64,000 bases of DNA, from the NCBI GenBank assembly GCA_001044335.1, contig CP011001.1, forward strand, positions 1,240,001 through 1,304,000, read 5' to 3'. Below are positions 39,457 to 51,525 of this stretch, in pieces. Position 1 is the first letter of the stretch. The number at the start of each line of letters is the position of its first letter. The translations under genes and the position numbers were made by a program. This stretch comes from Methylophilales bacterium MBRSF5. Its GTDB lineage: Bacteria > Pseudomonadota > Gammaproteobacteria > Burkholderiales > Methylophilaceae. Below the pieces are notes generated by a model, which worked only from the letters and a program-made list of their open reading frames with translations, searched no databases and was not told where the DNA came from.

Positions 39457-40074
39457 TTGGACTTGAAGTTACAGATACAGAGTGGGCTAAAGGAACTTAA
39501 GATTGATTTTATAGATGAGCAGGTTAATTTATTAGAAACCTATAAAAATCAGTTACTTAAGTGGAATAAGGTGTTTAATTTAACATCGATAACGGATGAG
39601 AAGGATGTAATAACGAAACATTTTATGGATTCTTTGAGTGTGAATCATGAGATTCAGGGTACACAGCAAGTTCTTGATGTCGGAACAGGGGCCGGTTTTC
39701 CAGGAATGGTGCTGGCAATCTTCAATCCTGATATCACTTTTCATTTAGTGGACGGGGTGGCTAAAAAGATTTCTTTTTTAGATGATTTGAAGGGAAAGTT
39801 AGGCCTGACAAATGTAAATACCTATCATGAAAAGGTAGAAAATCTACGTTTAGATACCCCGGTTGATATTGTCATCAGCCGAGCATTTGCTGACATAAAA
39901 AAGATGATGGATCTAACCCAGCATTTATTAAAAACAACGGGTCAATTTTTTGCCATGAAGGGTCCCGGGTATGAAATGGAATTGGAAAATTTAGATCAAA
40001 ATAAATTGGCTGTGACCCCATTAAAAATTCCATTTTATGATGGCAGCAGAAGTTTAGTAAAAATATATAAGTAA
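39457..40074 (+). CDS. rsmG: 16S rRNA (guanine-527-N7) methyltransferase
   Basis: This 205-aa SAM-dependent enzyme methylates G527 of 16S rRNA. The SAM-binding motif is LDVGTGAGFPGMVLAIF; the N-terminal WNKVFNLTSI and central VISRAFADIKKM segments are typical. It starts with TTG immediately after the mnmG stop, implying tight coupling. Loss of this enzyme is known to give low-level streptomycin resistance in other bacteria. Confidence 0.96.
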   Translation: MDLKLQIQSGLKELKIDFIDEQVNLLETYKNQLLKWNKVFNLTSITDEKDVITKHFMDSLSVNHEIQGTQQVLDVGTGAGFPGMVLAIFNPDITFHLVDGVAKKISFLDDLKGKLGLTNVNTYHEKVENLRLDTPVDIVISRAFADIKKMMDLTQHLLKTTGQFFAMKGPGYEMELENLDQNKLAVTPLKIPFYDGSRSLVKIYK

Positions 40075-40092
40075 CCACTCAATATTTAAATT

Positions 40093-40863
40093 ATGATGAA
40101 AATTATTGCAGTATCAAATCAAAAAGGCGGAGTCGGTAAAACCACCACCACTCTGAATCTGGCCACGGGACTTGGTATGGAGGGCAAGAAGGTGTTGCTT
40201 GTGGATCTTGACCCGCAGGGCAATGCCACCACCGGATCGGGGGTTGAGAAGAATGAAGTCGAGGCGACGATCTATGAAGTCATCATGGGAGAGACAGACA
40301 TCAATACAGTGATCCATGAAAGCAAACATCATGACGTCATCCCAGCAAATCAACATCTAGCCGCAGCAGAGTTGGAGCTGGTGGGTAAGGAGCAGCGAGT
40401 TAATGCCCTCAAAAACAACTTACAACAATTACAAAAAAATTATGACTTTATTCTGTTGGACTGCCCACCCTCATTGGGTCTTTTAACCTTGAATGCATTA
40501 ACCGCAGCCAAATCCGTGATCATCCCAATGCAATGTGAATACTTTGCACTCGAGGGACTCACTGATCTTGTAAATACCATTAGGCGTATCAAACAAAAAA
40601 TGAATCCGGATATTGAAATAGAAGGGTTGTTAAGAACAATATACGATTCAAGAAATACCTTAAGTAAAGAAGTCTCTGACCAGCTATCTTCCTACTTCCC
40701 TAACAAGGTCTATAAGACCATCATTCCAAGAAATATCCGTGTGGCAGAAGCACCTAGTTTTGGAAAGTCTGCAATTGAACATGATAAATCATCAAAAGGA
40801 GCTAAGGCATACATCGACCTAGCAAAAGAAATAATTCATATTGAGGAGCGAAGAAATGGCTAA
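40093..40863 (+). CDS. parA: Chromosome partitioning ATPase ParA (Soj)
   Basis: The 256-aa ATPase has the deviant Walker A KGGVGKTTTTLNLA, Walker B LLDCPPSLGLLTLNAL and the switch segment DLDPQGNATTG. It forms the gradient that moves ParB-parS complexes to the cell poles. Two adjacent ATG codons (40093 and 40096) are possible starts. It overlaps parB by 8 bases. Confidence 0.97.
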   Translation: MMKIIAVSNQKGGVGKTTTTLNLATGLGMEGKKVLLVDLDPQGNATTGSGVEKNEVEATIYEVIMGETDINTVIHESKHHDVIPANQHLAAAELELVGKEQRVNALKNNLQQLQKNYDFILLDCPPSLGLLTLNALTAAKSVIIPMQCEYFALEGLTDLVNTIRRIKQKMNPDIEIEGLLRTIYDSRNTLSKEVSDQLSSYFPNKVYKTIIPRNIRVAEAPSFGKSAIEHDKSSKGAKAYIDLAKEIIHIEERRNG

Positions 40864-41731
40864 AGAAAAAGGTTTGGGTCGGGGGTTAAGTGCTCTGTTC
40901 GGATCTGAGGTGGAGGAAAAGTCATCACTAGAACCTGTGGTGGGTGAAAGTATTCAACAGGTAGACATTGACCAATTAATGCCGGGACGCTACCAACCGC
41001 GTTCTATTATGAATGAGGATGCCCTGAATGAGTTAGCTGAATCGATTGTCGAGCAGGGTCTGATGCAACCGATCATTGCCCGACAGTTGGATGATGGCTA
41101 TGAAATCATTGCCGGCGAGAGAAGATGGCGTGCGGCACAAATAGCTAAAGTTAAAGAAGTGCCGGTCATTATCAGGGAGATATCGGATCGAAGTGCTTTG
41201 GCTATGGCACTGATTGAAAACATTCAGCGTGAGGATTTGTCTGCCCTTGAAGAGGCGAACGGGATTCGTCGCATGATTGATGAATTTGAAATGACCCACG
41301 AGCAGGCGGCCGATGCCTTAGGAAAATCAAGGGTAGCGGTATCAAATCTGTTGAGATTATTAAACCTGACCCCGCACGTGAGAAAAGCCTTGGCTGAGAA
41401 AAAGATTGAGATGGGGCATGCCAGGGCCTTGCTCCCTTTAAATCCTGATCGACAGATCATGTTGTGTGAAAAGATTGCCAGGGAATCTTTATCGGTAAGA
41501 GAAGTAGAGGTCTTGGTCAATGGTGAGAGTCGATCGGCATTTGCAAAACCGAGTAACAGAAAAAAAGAGCAGACCAAAGATACCGATGTTCAGGCCATAG
41601 AAAATGAATTATCAGACCAACTCGGTTTTTCGGTGAAGATCAATAACAAAAAAAATAATTCGGGAGAGATTCGCATAAGCTATCGCAACCTAGACCAACT
41701 CGATGTTTTGATTGAAAAATTAAAAAAATAA
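40856..41731 (+). CDS. parB: Chromosome partitioning CTPase/DNA-binding protein ParB
   Basis: The ATG at 40856, behind GAGGAGCGAAGAA, gives 291 aa starting MAKEKGLGRGLSALFG, the usual N-terminus; an in-frame TTG at 40841 is less likely. The nucleotide-binding region has GERRWRAAQIA and ENIQREDLSALEEA. A helix-turn-helix (EQAADALGKSRVAVSNLLRL) reads parS. A C-terminal dimer domain follows a Lys/Asn-rich linker. Two parS sites lie upstream. Confidence 0.97.
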   Translation: MAKEKGLGRGLSALFGSEVEEKSSLEPVVGESIQQVDIDQLMPGRYQPRSIMNEDALNELAESIVEQGLMQPIIARQLDDGYEIIAGERRWRAAQIAKVKEVPVIIREISDRSALAMALIENIQREDLSALEEANGIRRMIDEFEMTHEQAADALGKSRVAVSNLLRLLNLTPHVRKALAEKKIEMGHARALLPLNPDRQIMLCEKIARESLSVREVEVLVNGESRSAFAKPSNRKKEQTKDTDVQAIENELSDQLGFSVKINNKKNNSGEIRISYRNLDQLDVLIEKLKK

Positions 41732-41799
41732 ACTATCATAGAACTGACAAGTAAAGAAAGATCTGTATTAGATATAGCTTTACCTTCATAATCCTCTTT

Positions 41800-41925
41800 T
41801 TCACTTGCATGTTCGCAAGGGCGGGTGGTGCTTCCCCTGACGCTGGACAAATTCTCAATGAGATAGAACAGAGACCCTCCCGGAAATTGACATGATGGAA
41901 TTCGAGGCATGCTCGATCAATTAAT
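41800..41925 (+). ncRNA. Candidate structured RNA, 6S-like (SsrS)
   Basis: The 224-base gap between parB and a convergent gene carries ATGTTCGCAAG (41809-41819), GCGGG and TCCCCTGA (41833-41840). In this order and strand they resemble the 5' half of E. coli 6S RNA as I remember it. A closing stem can be drawn from GCATGTTCG-AA (from 41808) to TTCGAGGCATGC (to 41912). Inside it are GGGCGGG (41819-41825) against CCCTCCC (41875-41881), a large open bubble and a small TCTC-AAT-GAGA hairpin. A weak promoter (CTGACA at 41744, TATTAG at 41766) would start just upstream. At about 110-130 bases it would be shorter than usual 6S. Confidence 0.4.
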
Positions 41926-41955
41926 CAGGAAGTTATGGATTCGATTTGCTTAATT

Positions 41956-43011
41956 TTAAAATTGATAACCAAGGCCTAAATTTAGACTTCTAGAATCTAA
42001 ATCCAGGTCTTGTTGGAGGAGACCACCGCCTACCATGGCCGATGTGTTTTCATCAGAAAAGATGTATTGATTGAATTCACCAAACCAGAATAGATTCGTC
42101 TTGAGTTGGTGGCGATAACCTAAACCAAACACGTATCCATCATAATAAACAGATTGATTATTGATGTCCACCTTGGCCCTAGAAAGTCCAGTTTTAAAGG
42201 AGATAGCAGAGTTTTCAGAAATTTGTAGCTGAGGTTGTAAGTGAGCACTCACTGTGTAATCTCGCTCGATGTCGGTGGTGGCTAACCAGTTTTGGAGAGA
42301 TGTTTTTTGTCCAATGTGTGGAGATAATTCTAGGCCGATCAACACACTGAAATTATCACTAATATTTTTTTGATAGGCGGCGTTAAAATTTATTCCTGCC
42401 TCGACTTCATTTTCACTATCGCTGTTCACATTGATACCTCCGGCCACGACATTATTATTTTGAAAATCATTAAATTCTGCAGTTAGACCTAACATGATAA
42501 CAAAGCCATCTTTTTGAAAGGCGTTGTAAGGTTTTTTTTCATCTTCGATAAAAAGCTCACCCTGATCATCAAAACCTTTAATCTTCTCACCCATTTTTTG
42601 TACAGACTCTTTCTTTGTTTTTGGTTCGGAATATTTTTGTTCAGAATGTTCAACAATATCATCTAGCTGTTTATTGAGGAGCTGTCTTTTTTCATTCTCT
42701 GTAGACATTGCAATGCGCTCATCCTCAGTGATTTGTCGTGGTTTTTTCTCTACTGTCTTGACTGGGCTGGGGTCAGGGATCTCGGTAAAGGTGTTTTCAG
42801 GCAGTAAGTCAAAGCTCACGGGCTCGGTTGGCTGTATCTCTGGTAATAAAGAGACCTCTTCTTCAACTACTTCTTCATCTGGCATTATTTGGGTTACATA
42901 AAAATAGGCCAACACCGAAAACAGCATGCCTAATAAAAGAATTCGCACAGCCCAACGAATAAATTGCGGGTTTTTAGGTAACGAACGAACAAAAGTGGTG
43001 AATTTATTCAT
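41956..43011 (-). CDS. Anchored periplasmic linker plus outer-membrane barrel-like protein
   Basis: The 351 aa start with a positively charged region, one long membrane helix (about 19-42, IRWAVRILLLGMLFSVLAYF), then an acidic Pro/Glu-rich stretch and a Lys-rich linker (to about 150). The second half has alternating strands with GINFNAAYQKNIS, GYVFGLGYRHQLK and a terminal LNLGLGYQF. A final aromatic and strand pattern suggest an outer-membrane barrel, while the start resembles a TonB-like signal anchor with no clear cleavage site. No family is recognised. It sits between the parB/RNA region and the ATP synthase operon, where streamlined relatives usually have nothing. Confidence 0.6.
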   Translation of the reverse strand: MNKFTTFVRSLPKNPQFIRWAVRILLLGMLFSVLAYFYVTQIMPDEEVVEEEVSLLPEIQPTEPVSFDLLPENTFTEIPDPSPVKTVEKKPRQITEDERIAMSTENEKRQLLNKQLDDIVEHSEQKYSEPKTKKESVQKMGEKIKGFDDQGELFIEDEKKPYNAFQKDGFVIMLGLTAEFNDFQNNNVVAGGINVNSDSENEVEAGINFNAAYQKNISDNFSVLIGLELSPHIGQKTSLQNWLATTDIERDYTVSAHLQPQLQISENSAISFKTGLSRAKVDINNQSVYYDGYVFGLGYRHQLKTNLFWFGEFNQYIFSDENTSAMVGGGLLQQDLDLDSRSLNLGLGYQF

Positions 43012-43077
43012 TACTTAAGGGGAAGTATTTGCATTTTAATATTTTATACAATATGTAGGTCTATGAATAGTAAATAA

Positions 43078-43105
43078 TTGCATATTTAGTACTTCCAGAG
43101 ATAAT
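43078..43105 (+). promoter_or_regulatory. Candidate promoter of the ATP synthase operon
   Basis: TTGCAT (43078-43083) and GATAAT (43100-43105) are 16 bases apart, which would start transcription near 43112, about 68 bases before the atpI ATG. It is the best pair in the 168-base divergent gap, but only moderately close to consensus. Confidence 0.4.
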
Positions 43106-43179
43106 TGCTCGTAAGACTTGACGAATCATCAAAATCCATAGAAAATTTTGTTTTTTCTAAAGGAACGTTTTTCTTTTTA

Positions 43180-43581
43180 ATGAGCTTAGTAGACAACCTC
43201 ATAGAAAAACTTGAAGGCGTCCCAAAACAGTTGAAAAAAATGTTGCTCAGGCAGTTTACTGTGCTGAGCATTTTGTTTGTTCTTAGTTACTATATATATA
43301 GTATCGAACTGGCACTCTCAATTGTTTTAGGTTTTGTCGCAGTGATCGTTGGTATTGTGATTTCTACCCCTTTAGCTAAATTAAAAACAAAAGGTTTAAG
43401 CGCCTCCTCTGTTTTAGTCAATATATTGAAAGCAGAGTTGGTCAAATTGGGAGTGATCATATTGCTGTTGTGGCTCTCCTTTAAATTCTACTCGAATTTG
43501 ATACCCTTTGGATTGATGTTAGGTCTGATTATCTCAGCGCTAATGTCGGGCCTGGCAATTTCGAAGTTAGATAACCGTTAA
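43180..43581 (+). CDS. atpI: ATP synthase protein I
   Basis: From the ATG at 43180 the protein is 133 aa (MSLVDNLIEKLEGVPKQL) with four membrane helices, including LSILFVLSYYIY and LMLGLIISALMSGLA. AtpI assists assembly of the c-ring. A longer frame from a TTG at 43105 would add 25 residues without family resemblance. It leads the complete atp operon, 21 bases before atpB. Confidence 0.88.
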   Translation: MSLVDNLIEKLEGVPKQLKKMLLRQFTVLSILFVLSYYIYSIELALSIVLGFVAVIVGIVISTPLAKLKTKGLSASSVLVNILKAELVKLGVIILLLWLSFKFYSNLIPFGLMLGLIISALMSGLAISKLDNR

Positions 43582-44409
<828 letters not shown>

Positions 44410-44428
44410 TTTTTTGAAGGGAATTTAA

Positions 44429-44710
<282 letters not shown>

Positions 44711-44734
44711 TTTAAGATTTAATCTGGAGATCAA

Positions 44735-45205
44735 ATGAACATCCATTTTACTTTAATTGCGCAAGCACTGACCTTTGCAATTTTAATCTGGTTTACGGTT
44801 AAATTTGTATGGCCACCGCTTTTAAATGCAATTGAGAATAGACAAAAAGAAATCGCTGATGGTTTAGCAGCAGCCAGAGAAGGTAAAGCCTCTCTTGAAA
44901 TGGCTGAGAAAAAAACCACAGAAGTTTTGGATGGAGCAAAAGAGAAGTCATCTGAGATCGTTTCACAGGCTGAAAAAAGAGCAAGTGAAATCGTTGAAGA
45001 GGCCAAGCAAAATGCGAAAATTGATGCAGACCGTATTATTGCAAACGCGAAATCTGAAATTGACCAAGAAGTTAACAAGGCAAAAGAAGAGCTCCGAGCA
45101 CAAGTAGCGTCTCTAGCAGTTGAGGGGGCACAAAAAATTCTTGAAAAAGAAATTGATGCAAAAGCTCACAGCGCAATGTTAACAAAACTTTCTAAGGAAC
45201 TATAA
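44735..45205 (+). CDS. atpF: ATP synthase F0 subunit b
   Basis: This 156-aa subunit has one N-terminal helix ([20 protein letters not shown]) and a long charged coiled coil that forms the peripheral stalk. The opening [12 protein letters not shown] and [20 protein letters not shown] are typical. It lies 6 bases before atpH. Confidence 0.97.
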   Translation: MNIHFTLIAQALTFAILIWFTVKFVWPPLLNAIENRQKEIADGLAAAREGKASLEMAEKKTTEVLDGAKEKSSEIVSQAEKRASEIVEEAKQNAKIDADRIIANAKSEIDQEVNKAKEELRAQVASLAVEGAQKILEKEIDAKAHSAMLTKLSKEL

Positions 45206-45211
45206 GAAGAT

Positions 45212-45748
45212 ATGGCTGAAATTTCAACGATAGCTAGACCTTACGCACAGGCAGTTTTTGATCTTGCAAAAGAACAAAAAAAACTGAAAGCATGGTCTGA
45301 AACTCTGAGTTTGTTATCTCAGGTTGTTGAAGATGATGCCGTTAAGTCTGTGATCAATGATTCAAAGGTGCTGGATACAGATAGAGAAAAATTAATCCTT
45401 GATATTTGCAAAAAGAATATCAATAAAGAAGGTGAAAATTTTATAAAACTTCTCATCGAAAACAAACGCTTATTGATTTTACCCTTCATCAGTGAGGCGT
45501 TTGAAAATTTAAAGGCGAATGAAGAAGGATCTGTAACAGCTAATATTGTAGTTGCAACTAAGATTACAAAAAAAGAAACAGACGAAATAATTAAAAACTT
45601 AGAAAAGAAATTAAATAAAAAAATTGAAGTAACCGTTGAAATAGATCAATCTATTTTGGGAGGCAGTCTTATTACTGTGGGTGACACAGTCATAGATGCT
45701 TCAGTTAAAGGACAACTTGAAAGTTTAGCTTTCTCAATGAAAGCGTAA
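45212..45748 (+). CDS. atpH: ATP synthase F1 subunit delta
   Basis: The 178-aa OSCP/delta protein connects the peripheral stalk to the F1 head. It starts [18 protein letters not shown] and carries the family C-terminal signature [25 protein letters not shown] (25 residues; central GGSLITVGD). It lies between atpF and atpA, 17 bases before the latter. Confidence 0.96.
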   Translation: MAEISTIARPYAQAVFDLAKEQKKLKAWSETLSLLSQVVEDDAVKSVINDSKVLDTDREKLILDICKKNINKEGENFIKLLIENKRLLILPFISEAFENLKANEEGSVTANIVVATKITKKETDEIIKNLEKKLNKKIEVTVEIDQSILGGSLITVGDTVIDASVKGQLESLAFSMKA

Positions 45749-45765
45749 TTACCCAGGAGAAAATA

Positions 45766-47307
45766 ATGCAATTATCAACTTCAGAAATTAGTGAACTGAT
45801 TAAAAGTCGGATCAAAAATTTCAAATCTTCATCAGAAGCCCGTACACAGGGTACCGTTGTATCAGTTACAGACGGTATTGTGCGTATACATGGTCTATCA
45901 AATGTTATGTCTGGAGAAATGATTGAGTTCCCTGGCAATACTTACGGAATGGCTCTTAACCTGGAAAGAGACTCTGTGGGTGCTGTTGTTCTTGGTGATT
46001 ACGAACACATTTCTGAAGGCGATACATGTAAATGTACAGGTAAGATTTTGGAAGTTCCTGTAGGTCCTGAATTGGTTGGTCGAGTTGTTGATGCTTTAGG
46101 TAATCCATTAGATGGCAAAGGACCAATTAAGTCAAAATTAACAGACAAAATTGAAAAAGTTGCTCCTGGCGTTATTGCTCGAAAATCAGTTTCACAACCA
46201 GTACAAACTGGACTCAAATCCGTTGACTCCATGGTGCCGATTGGTCGTGGTCAGCGAGAATTAATTATTGGTGACAGACAAACCGGTAAAACAGCTGTCG
46301 CTGTGGATGCAATCATTAACCAAAAAGGTCAAGACATGACCTGTATTTATGTTGCGATTGGTCAGAAAGCATCAACCATTGCTAACGTGGTTAGAAAGCT
46401 TGAAGAAACTGGTGCGATGGAATATACGACTGTTGTGGTTGCCTCAGCATCTGATTCAGCTGCATTGCAATTTTTAGCCCCATACGCTGGTTGTACTATG
46501 GGCGAATACTTCAGAGATCGTGGTGAGGATTCATTAATTATTTATGACGATTTAAGTAAACAAGCTGTTGCTTATCGTCAGATTTCATTACTTTTAAGAA
46601 GACCTCCAGGTCGTGAAGCATATCCTGGTGATGTGTTTTATATCCATTCACGTTTATTAGAAAGAGCTGCTCGTGTAAATGAAGAATATGTTGAAAACTT
46701 TACTAAGGGTAAAGTGAAAGGCAAAACGGGTTCATTAACTGCGCTTCCTGTTATTGAAACTGCCGCTGGTGACGTATCAGCGTTCGTTCCAACAAACGTT
46801 ATTTCTATTACAGACGGTCAGATTTTCTTAGAATCAGATTTATTTAATGCGGGTATACGACCAGCTATTAACGCTGGTATTTCTGTGTCTCGAGTTGGTG
46901 GCGCTGCCCAGACTAAGGTAATTAAAAAGCTGGGTGGTGGTGTGCGATTAGCGCTAGCTCAGTACCGTGAACTTGCTGCATTTGCTCAGTTTGCATCTGA
47001 TCTTGATGAAGCTACAAGAAAACAGTTAGATCGAGGAAGAATGTTTACCGAACTAATGAAACAAGCTCAATATAGCCCGTTAAGTGTTTCTAAGATGGCA
47101 GTCACTTTATACGCTGCTAACAATGGTTACTTTGACGATGTTCCTGTTGAGAAGATTCTTACATGTGAATCAGACCTACATGGATTTGTTGCTTCTAAAC
47201 ATAAAAAGGTAATGGTAAGTATTGAGAAAAATCTTGACCTATCTGAAAAAGATGAAAAAGATTTAGTTAAAGCAATTGAAGATTTTAAATCTTCTAGCAA
47301 ATATTAA
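45766..47307 (+). CDS. atpA: ATP synthase F1 subunit alpha
   Basis: The 513-aa non-catalytic nucleotide-binding subunit has P-loop [14 protein letters not shown], the [12 protein letters not shown] segment and the signature [17 protein letters not shown] that ends the catalytic interface. Length is exactly typical. A GGAG ribosome site precedes the ATG. Confidence 0.98.
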   Translation: MQLSTSEISELIKSRIKNFKSSSEARTQGTVVSVTDGIVRIHGLSNVMSGEMIEFPGNTYGMALNLERDSVGAVVLGDYEHISEGDTCKCTGKILEVPVGPELVGRVVDALGNPLDGKGPIKSKLTDKIEKVAPGVIARKSVSQPVQTGLKSVDSMVPIGRGQRELIIGDRQTGKTAVAVDAIINQKGQDMTCIYVAIGQKASTIANVVRKLEETGAMEYTTVVVASASDSAALQFLAPYAGCTMGEYFRDRGEDSLIIYDDLSKQAVAYRQISLLLRRPPGREAYPGDVFYIHSRLLERAARVNEEYVENFTKGKVKGKTGSLTALPVIETAAGDVSAFVPTNVISITDGQIFLESDLFNAGIRPAINAGISVSRVGGAAQTKVIKKLGGGVRLALAQYRELAAFAQFASDLDEATRKQLDRGRMFTELMKQAQYSPLSVSKMAVTLYAANNGYFDDVPVEKILTCESDLHGFVASKHKKVMVSIEKNLDLSEKDEKDLVKAIEDFKSSSKY

Positions 47308-47321
47308 TATTTGGAATATTT

Positions 47322-48188
47322 ATGGCTGGTAGTAAAGAAATACGAACAAAGATCAAGAGTGTAGAAAATACCAAAAAGATCACTAAGGCGATGGAAATGG
47401 TTGCTGCATCAAAAATGCGTAAAGCTCAGGACCGTATGGCTGCTGCAAGACCTTATGCTGAAAAAATTAGGAATGTTGCAGCACATCTTTCTTATGCACA
47501 GTCTGAATCTAAACATCCTTTTTTAGTTTTAAGAGACAAAGTGAAGAATGTTGGCCTTATTGTTGTTACATCAGACAAAGGATTGTGTGGCGGATTAAAT
47601 ACAAACGTCTTAAGAACATCATTAAATCAAATTAAGAGCTGGGAAAAAGAAGGAAAAAAAGTCCAAATCGCAGCTGTTGGAACTAAAGGTTTTAGTTTTA
47701 TGAATCGCGTTGGAGCAGACGTGAAGTCGAATATCACAGGACTTGGTGACACACCACATTTAAATGATTTAATTGGAAGTATTAAGGTGATGCTGGATTC
47801 ATATATTAATGGCGAAATTGATCAGCTTTATATATGCTTTACAAAATTCATCAATACGATGAAACAAGAGCCAAGCATGGACCAAGTACTCCCATTAAAT
47901 GGTGAAAAAATTGGTGCTCCTGAAGGGCCATGGGATTATATTTATGAGCCAACTGCGGATGCGGTGATAGAAGAATTATTAAAGAGATATATCGAATCAA
48001 TCATCTATCATGCAGTAGCGGAAAATATGGCATCAGAACAATCAGCACGAATGGTTGCAATGAAAGCTGCATCAGATAATGCAGTAAATGTGATTGATGA
48101 ATTGACGTTGGTTTATAACAAAGCACGTCAGGCAGCAATTACTAAAGAGATATCAGAAATTGTGGGTGGAGCAGCCGCGGTTTCATAA
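47322..48188 (+). CDS. atpG: ATP synthase F1 subunit gamma
   Basis: The 288-aa central shaft protein begins [20 protein letters not shown] and ends with the conserved [20 protein letters not shown] (20 residues) helix. It turns inside the alpha-beta hexamer. It is 14 bases after atpA and 35 before atpD. Confidence 0.98.
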   Translation: MAGSKEIRTKIKSVENTKKITKAMEMVAASKMRKAQDRMAAARPYAEKIRNVAAHLSYAQSESKHPFLVLRDKVKNVGLIVVTSDKGLCGGLNTNVLRTSLNQIKSWEKEGKKVQIAAVGTKGFSFMNRVGADVKSNITGLGDTPHLNDLIGSIKVMLDSYINGEIDQLYICFTKFINTMKQEPSMDQVLPLNGEKIGAPEGPWDYIYEPTADAVIEELLKRYIESIIYHAVAENMASEQSARMVAMKAASDNAVNVIDELTLVYNKARQAAITKEISEIVGGAAAVS

Positions 48189-48214
48189 TTTTTTAATTTT
48201 TTTGAGATGAGTAA

Positions 48215-49657
<1,443 letters not shown>

Positions 49658-49678
49658 TTAATTTTTAGGTTATAACTT

Positions 49679-50098
49679 ATGAGTAAAGTTTTAGTAGATG
49701 TTGTAAGTGCTGAAGAGTCTCTCTTTTCAGGTGAGGCTGAATTTGTAGTTGCTCCATCAGCTATGGGTGAGGTGGGTATATATCCAAATCATGCACCAAT
49801 GATTACGACTTTAAAGCCGGGTTCTGTGCGAATAAAATTATCAGGTAAAAATGATGAAGAGTTAGTGTATGTTTCTGGTGGCATCTTGGAAGTGCAACCA
49901 GGCTCAGTAACGGTATTGTCTGATACCGCTGTAAGAGGCTCAGATCTTGATGAAGCCAAAGCGAATCAAGCTAAGAAACAAGCTGAAGATGCATTAACAA
50001 AACAAAAAGGCGATATAGATTATGCAAAAGCACAAGCTGAGCTAGCTGAGGCTGTTGCTCAAATACAAGCCATTCAGCGTTTACGAAAAAAGAAATAA
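49679..50098 (+). CDS. atpC: ATP synthase F1 subunit epsilon
   Basis: This 139-aa subunit has an N-terminal beta sandwich ([39 protein letters not shown]) and a C-terminal helical hairpin that can inhibit ATP hydrolysis. It ends the operon and is followed by an intrinsic terminator 18 bases on. Confidence 0.97.
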   Translation: MSKVLVDVVSAEESLFSGEAEFVVAPSAMGEVGIYPNHAPMITTLKPGSVRIKLSGKNDEELVYVSGGILEVQPGSVTVLSDTAVRGSDLDEAKANQAKKQAEDALTKQKGDIDYAKAQAELAEAVAQIQAIQRLRKKK

Positions 50099-50115
50099 AA
50101 AATCTCAAAAAAAAT

Positions 50116-50142
50116 AAAAAGCAGCTTCTGGCTGCTTTTTTT
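50116..50142 (+). terminator. Intrinsic terminator of the atp operon
   Basis: AAAAAGCAGC and GCTGCTTTTT pair around the loop TTCTG, followed by a T-run. It separates the atp operon from glmU, whose ATG lies 19 bases further. Confidence 0.85.
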
Positions 50143-50161
50143 GTTTATACTCAACATAATA

Positions 50162-51523
50162 ATGAATTTAGATATTGTAATACTAGCAGCTGGTAAAGGG
50201 ACTCGGATGAAGTCCTCAAAACCAAAAGTAATGCAGGAGTTTGTTGGACAACCTTTTTTACAAAGGGTCATCAACACAGCAAAAGAATTAGATCCGAACA
50301 AGATCATACCTATAGTAGGTTACAAAGCAGATGAAATAAAAAATTATTTCTCGAATCAACAGCTTGATTTTGTTATTCAAAAAGACCAGCTTGGGACAGG
50401 TCATGCTGTAATGCAAGCGATCAATGAAATCACCAGTCAACTTACCTTAATTTTATATGGCGACGTACCATTAATTAATCATAAACTTTTGATAAGACTT
50501 ATTGATGCCTCAAAAAAAACAGGAATAGGACTAGTAACTTTTGATAAAACCAACCCAACTGATTTTGGAAGAATAATTAGAGATGATAACAAGCAAAAAA
50601 TAATAAAAATTGTTGAGGAAAAAGACTGCGACTTCGAACAAAAAAAAATCAATGAAATAAATACTGGGATAATGTGTGTTCAGTCAGATCATTTAAAAAA
50701 ATGGTTAGCACAACTGGATAATAATAATGCTCAAAAAGAATATTATTTAACTGATATCATAGAGTTTGCGAATAAGGATAAAATAGAAGTTACTGGCATT
50801 AAAGCCGAAACCGAAACCAGTATCCAAGGCATCAATTCAATAGAAGAACTTATTCTGCTTGAGAGAATGTATATGCAAGAAAAAGCTGAGCAATTAATAA
50901 ATCAAGGCGTCAAAATCATTGACCCAAATCGGATAGATATCAGAGGTACGTTAACATGTGAGGAAAACGTCACTATTGATGTCGGCTGTATTTTTGAAGG
51001 TGATGTATTAATAAAGAAAAATTCAAAAATTGGACCATATAATATTATTAAAGCATCACAAATAGGAGAAAACACAAACCTAAACGCCTTTAATCATATC
51101 GATGATGCATTGATAGGTGATAATTGTAATATAGGACCTTATTCAAGAATTCGTCCCGCAACCACATTAAAAAATAATATAAATATTGGTAACTTTGTTG
51201 AGATTAAAAAATCTAGCATTGATGATCATTCAAAAATAAATCACCTTTCGTATGTTGGCGATACAAAAATAGGAAAAGAAGTGAATATTGGTGCCGGAAC
51301 AATTACATGTAATTATGATGGAGCCAATAAGCATCAAACAATTATTGAAGATCATGTTTTTATTGGGTCAGATACCCAGTTAATCGCTCCGGTCGTGATT
51401 AAAAAAGGTGCAACCATTGGCGCTGGTTCCACAATCACAGAAGATGCGCCAGAAAACAAACTTACAATTTCTAGAGTTGAACAAAAGAGTATTGATGACT
51501 GGATAAGGCCTAAGAAAAAATAA
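50162..51523 (+). CDS. glmU: Bifunctional GlcNAc-1-P uridyltransferase / GlcN-1-P acetyltransferase
   Basis: The ATG at 50162 gives 453 aa ([18 protein letters not shown]); an in-frame TTG at 50141 lies inside the terminator and is rejected. The N-terminal pyrophosphorylase domain has [12 protein letters not shown] and the C-terminal half is a left-handed beta helix of hexapeptides, with the acetyltransferase loop [15 protein letters not shown]. It makes UDP-GlcNAc for peptidoglycan and LPS from the product of GlmS/GlmM. glmS follows by 2 bases. Confidence 0.97.
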   Translation: MNLDIVILAAGKGTRMKSSKPKVMQEFVGQPFLQRVINTAKELDPNKIIPIVGYKADEIKNYFSNQQLDFVIQKDQLGTGHAVMQAINEITSQLTLILYGDVPLINHKLLIRLIDASKKTGIGLVTFDKTNPTDFGRIIRDDNKQKIIKIVEEKDCDFEQKKINEINTGIMCVQSDHLKKWLAQLDNNNAQKEYYLTDIIEFANKDKIEVTGIKAETETSIQGINSIEELILLERMYMQEKAEQLINQGVKIIDPNRIDIRGTLTCEENVTIDVGCIFEGDVLIKKNSKIGPYNIIKASQIGENTNLNAFNHIDDALIGDNCNIGPYSRIRPATTLKNNINIGNFVEIKKSSIDDHSKINHLSYVGDTKIGKEVNIGAGTITCNYDGANKHQTIIEDHVFIGSDTQLIAPVVIKKGATIGAGSTITEDAPENKLTISRVEQKSIDDWIRPKKK

Positions 51524-51525
51524 TT

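Noticed and set aside
41680-41910. 76-codon open frame on the minus strand in the RNA candidate region
   Set aside because: It runs into the end of parB, has no ribosome site and an unlikely composition; the gap is better explained as structured RNA.
41800-41925. Minus-strand resemblance to SRP 4.5S RNA (GTCAGG...GAAGCA)
   Set aside because: The conserved GNRA tetraloop and the symmetric arrangement around it are missing, so the match is partial and likely chance.
50141-50161. TTG start for glmU seven codons upstream
   Set aside because: It lies in the T-run of the atp terminator; the ATG at 50162 matches the family N-terminus.
51524-51525. glmS ribozyme or other riboswitch before glmS
   Set aside because: There are only 2 bases between glmU and glmS.
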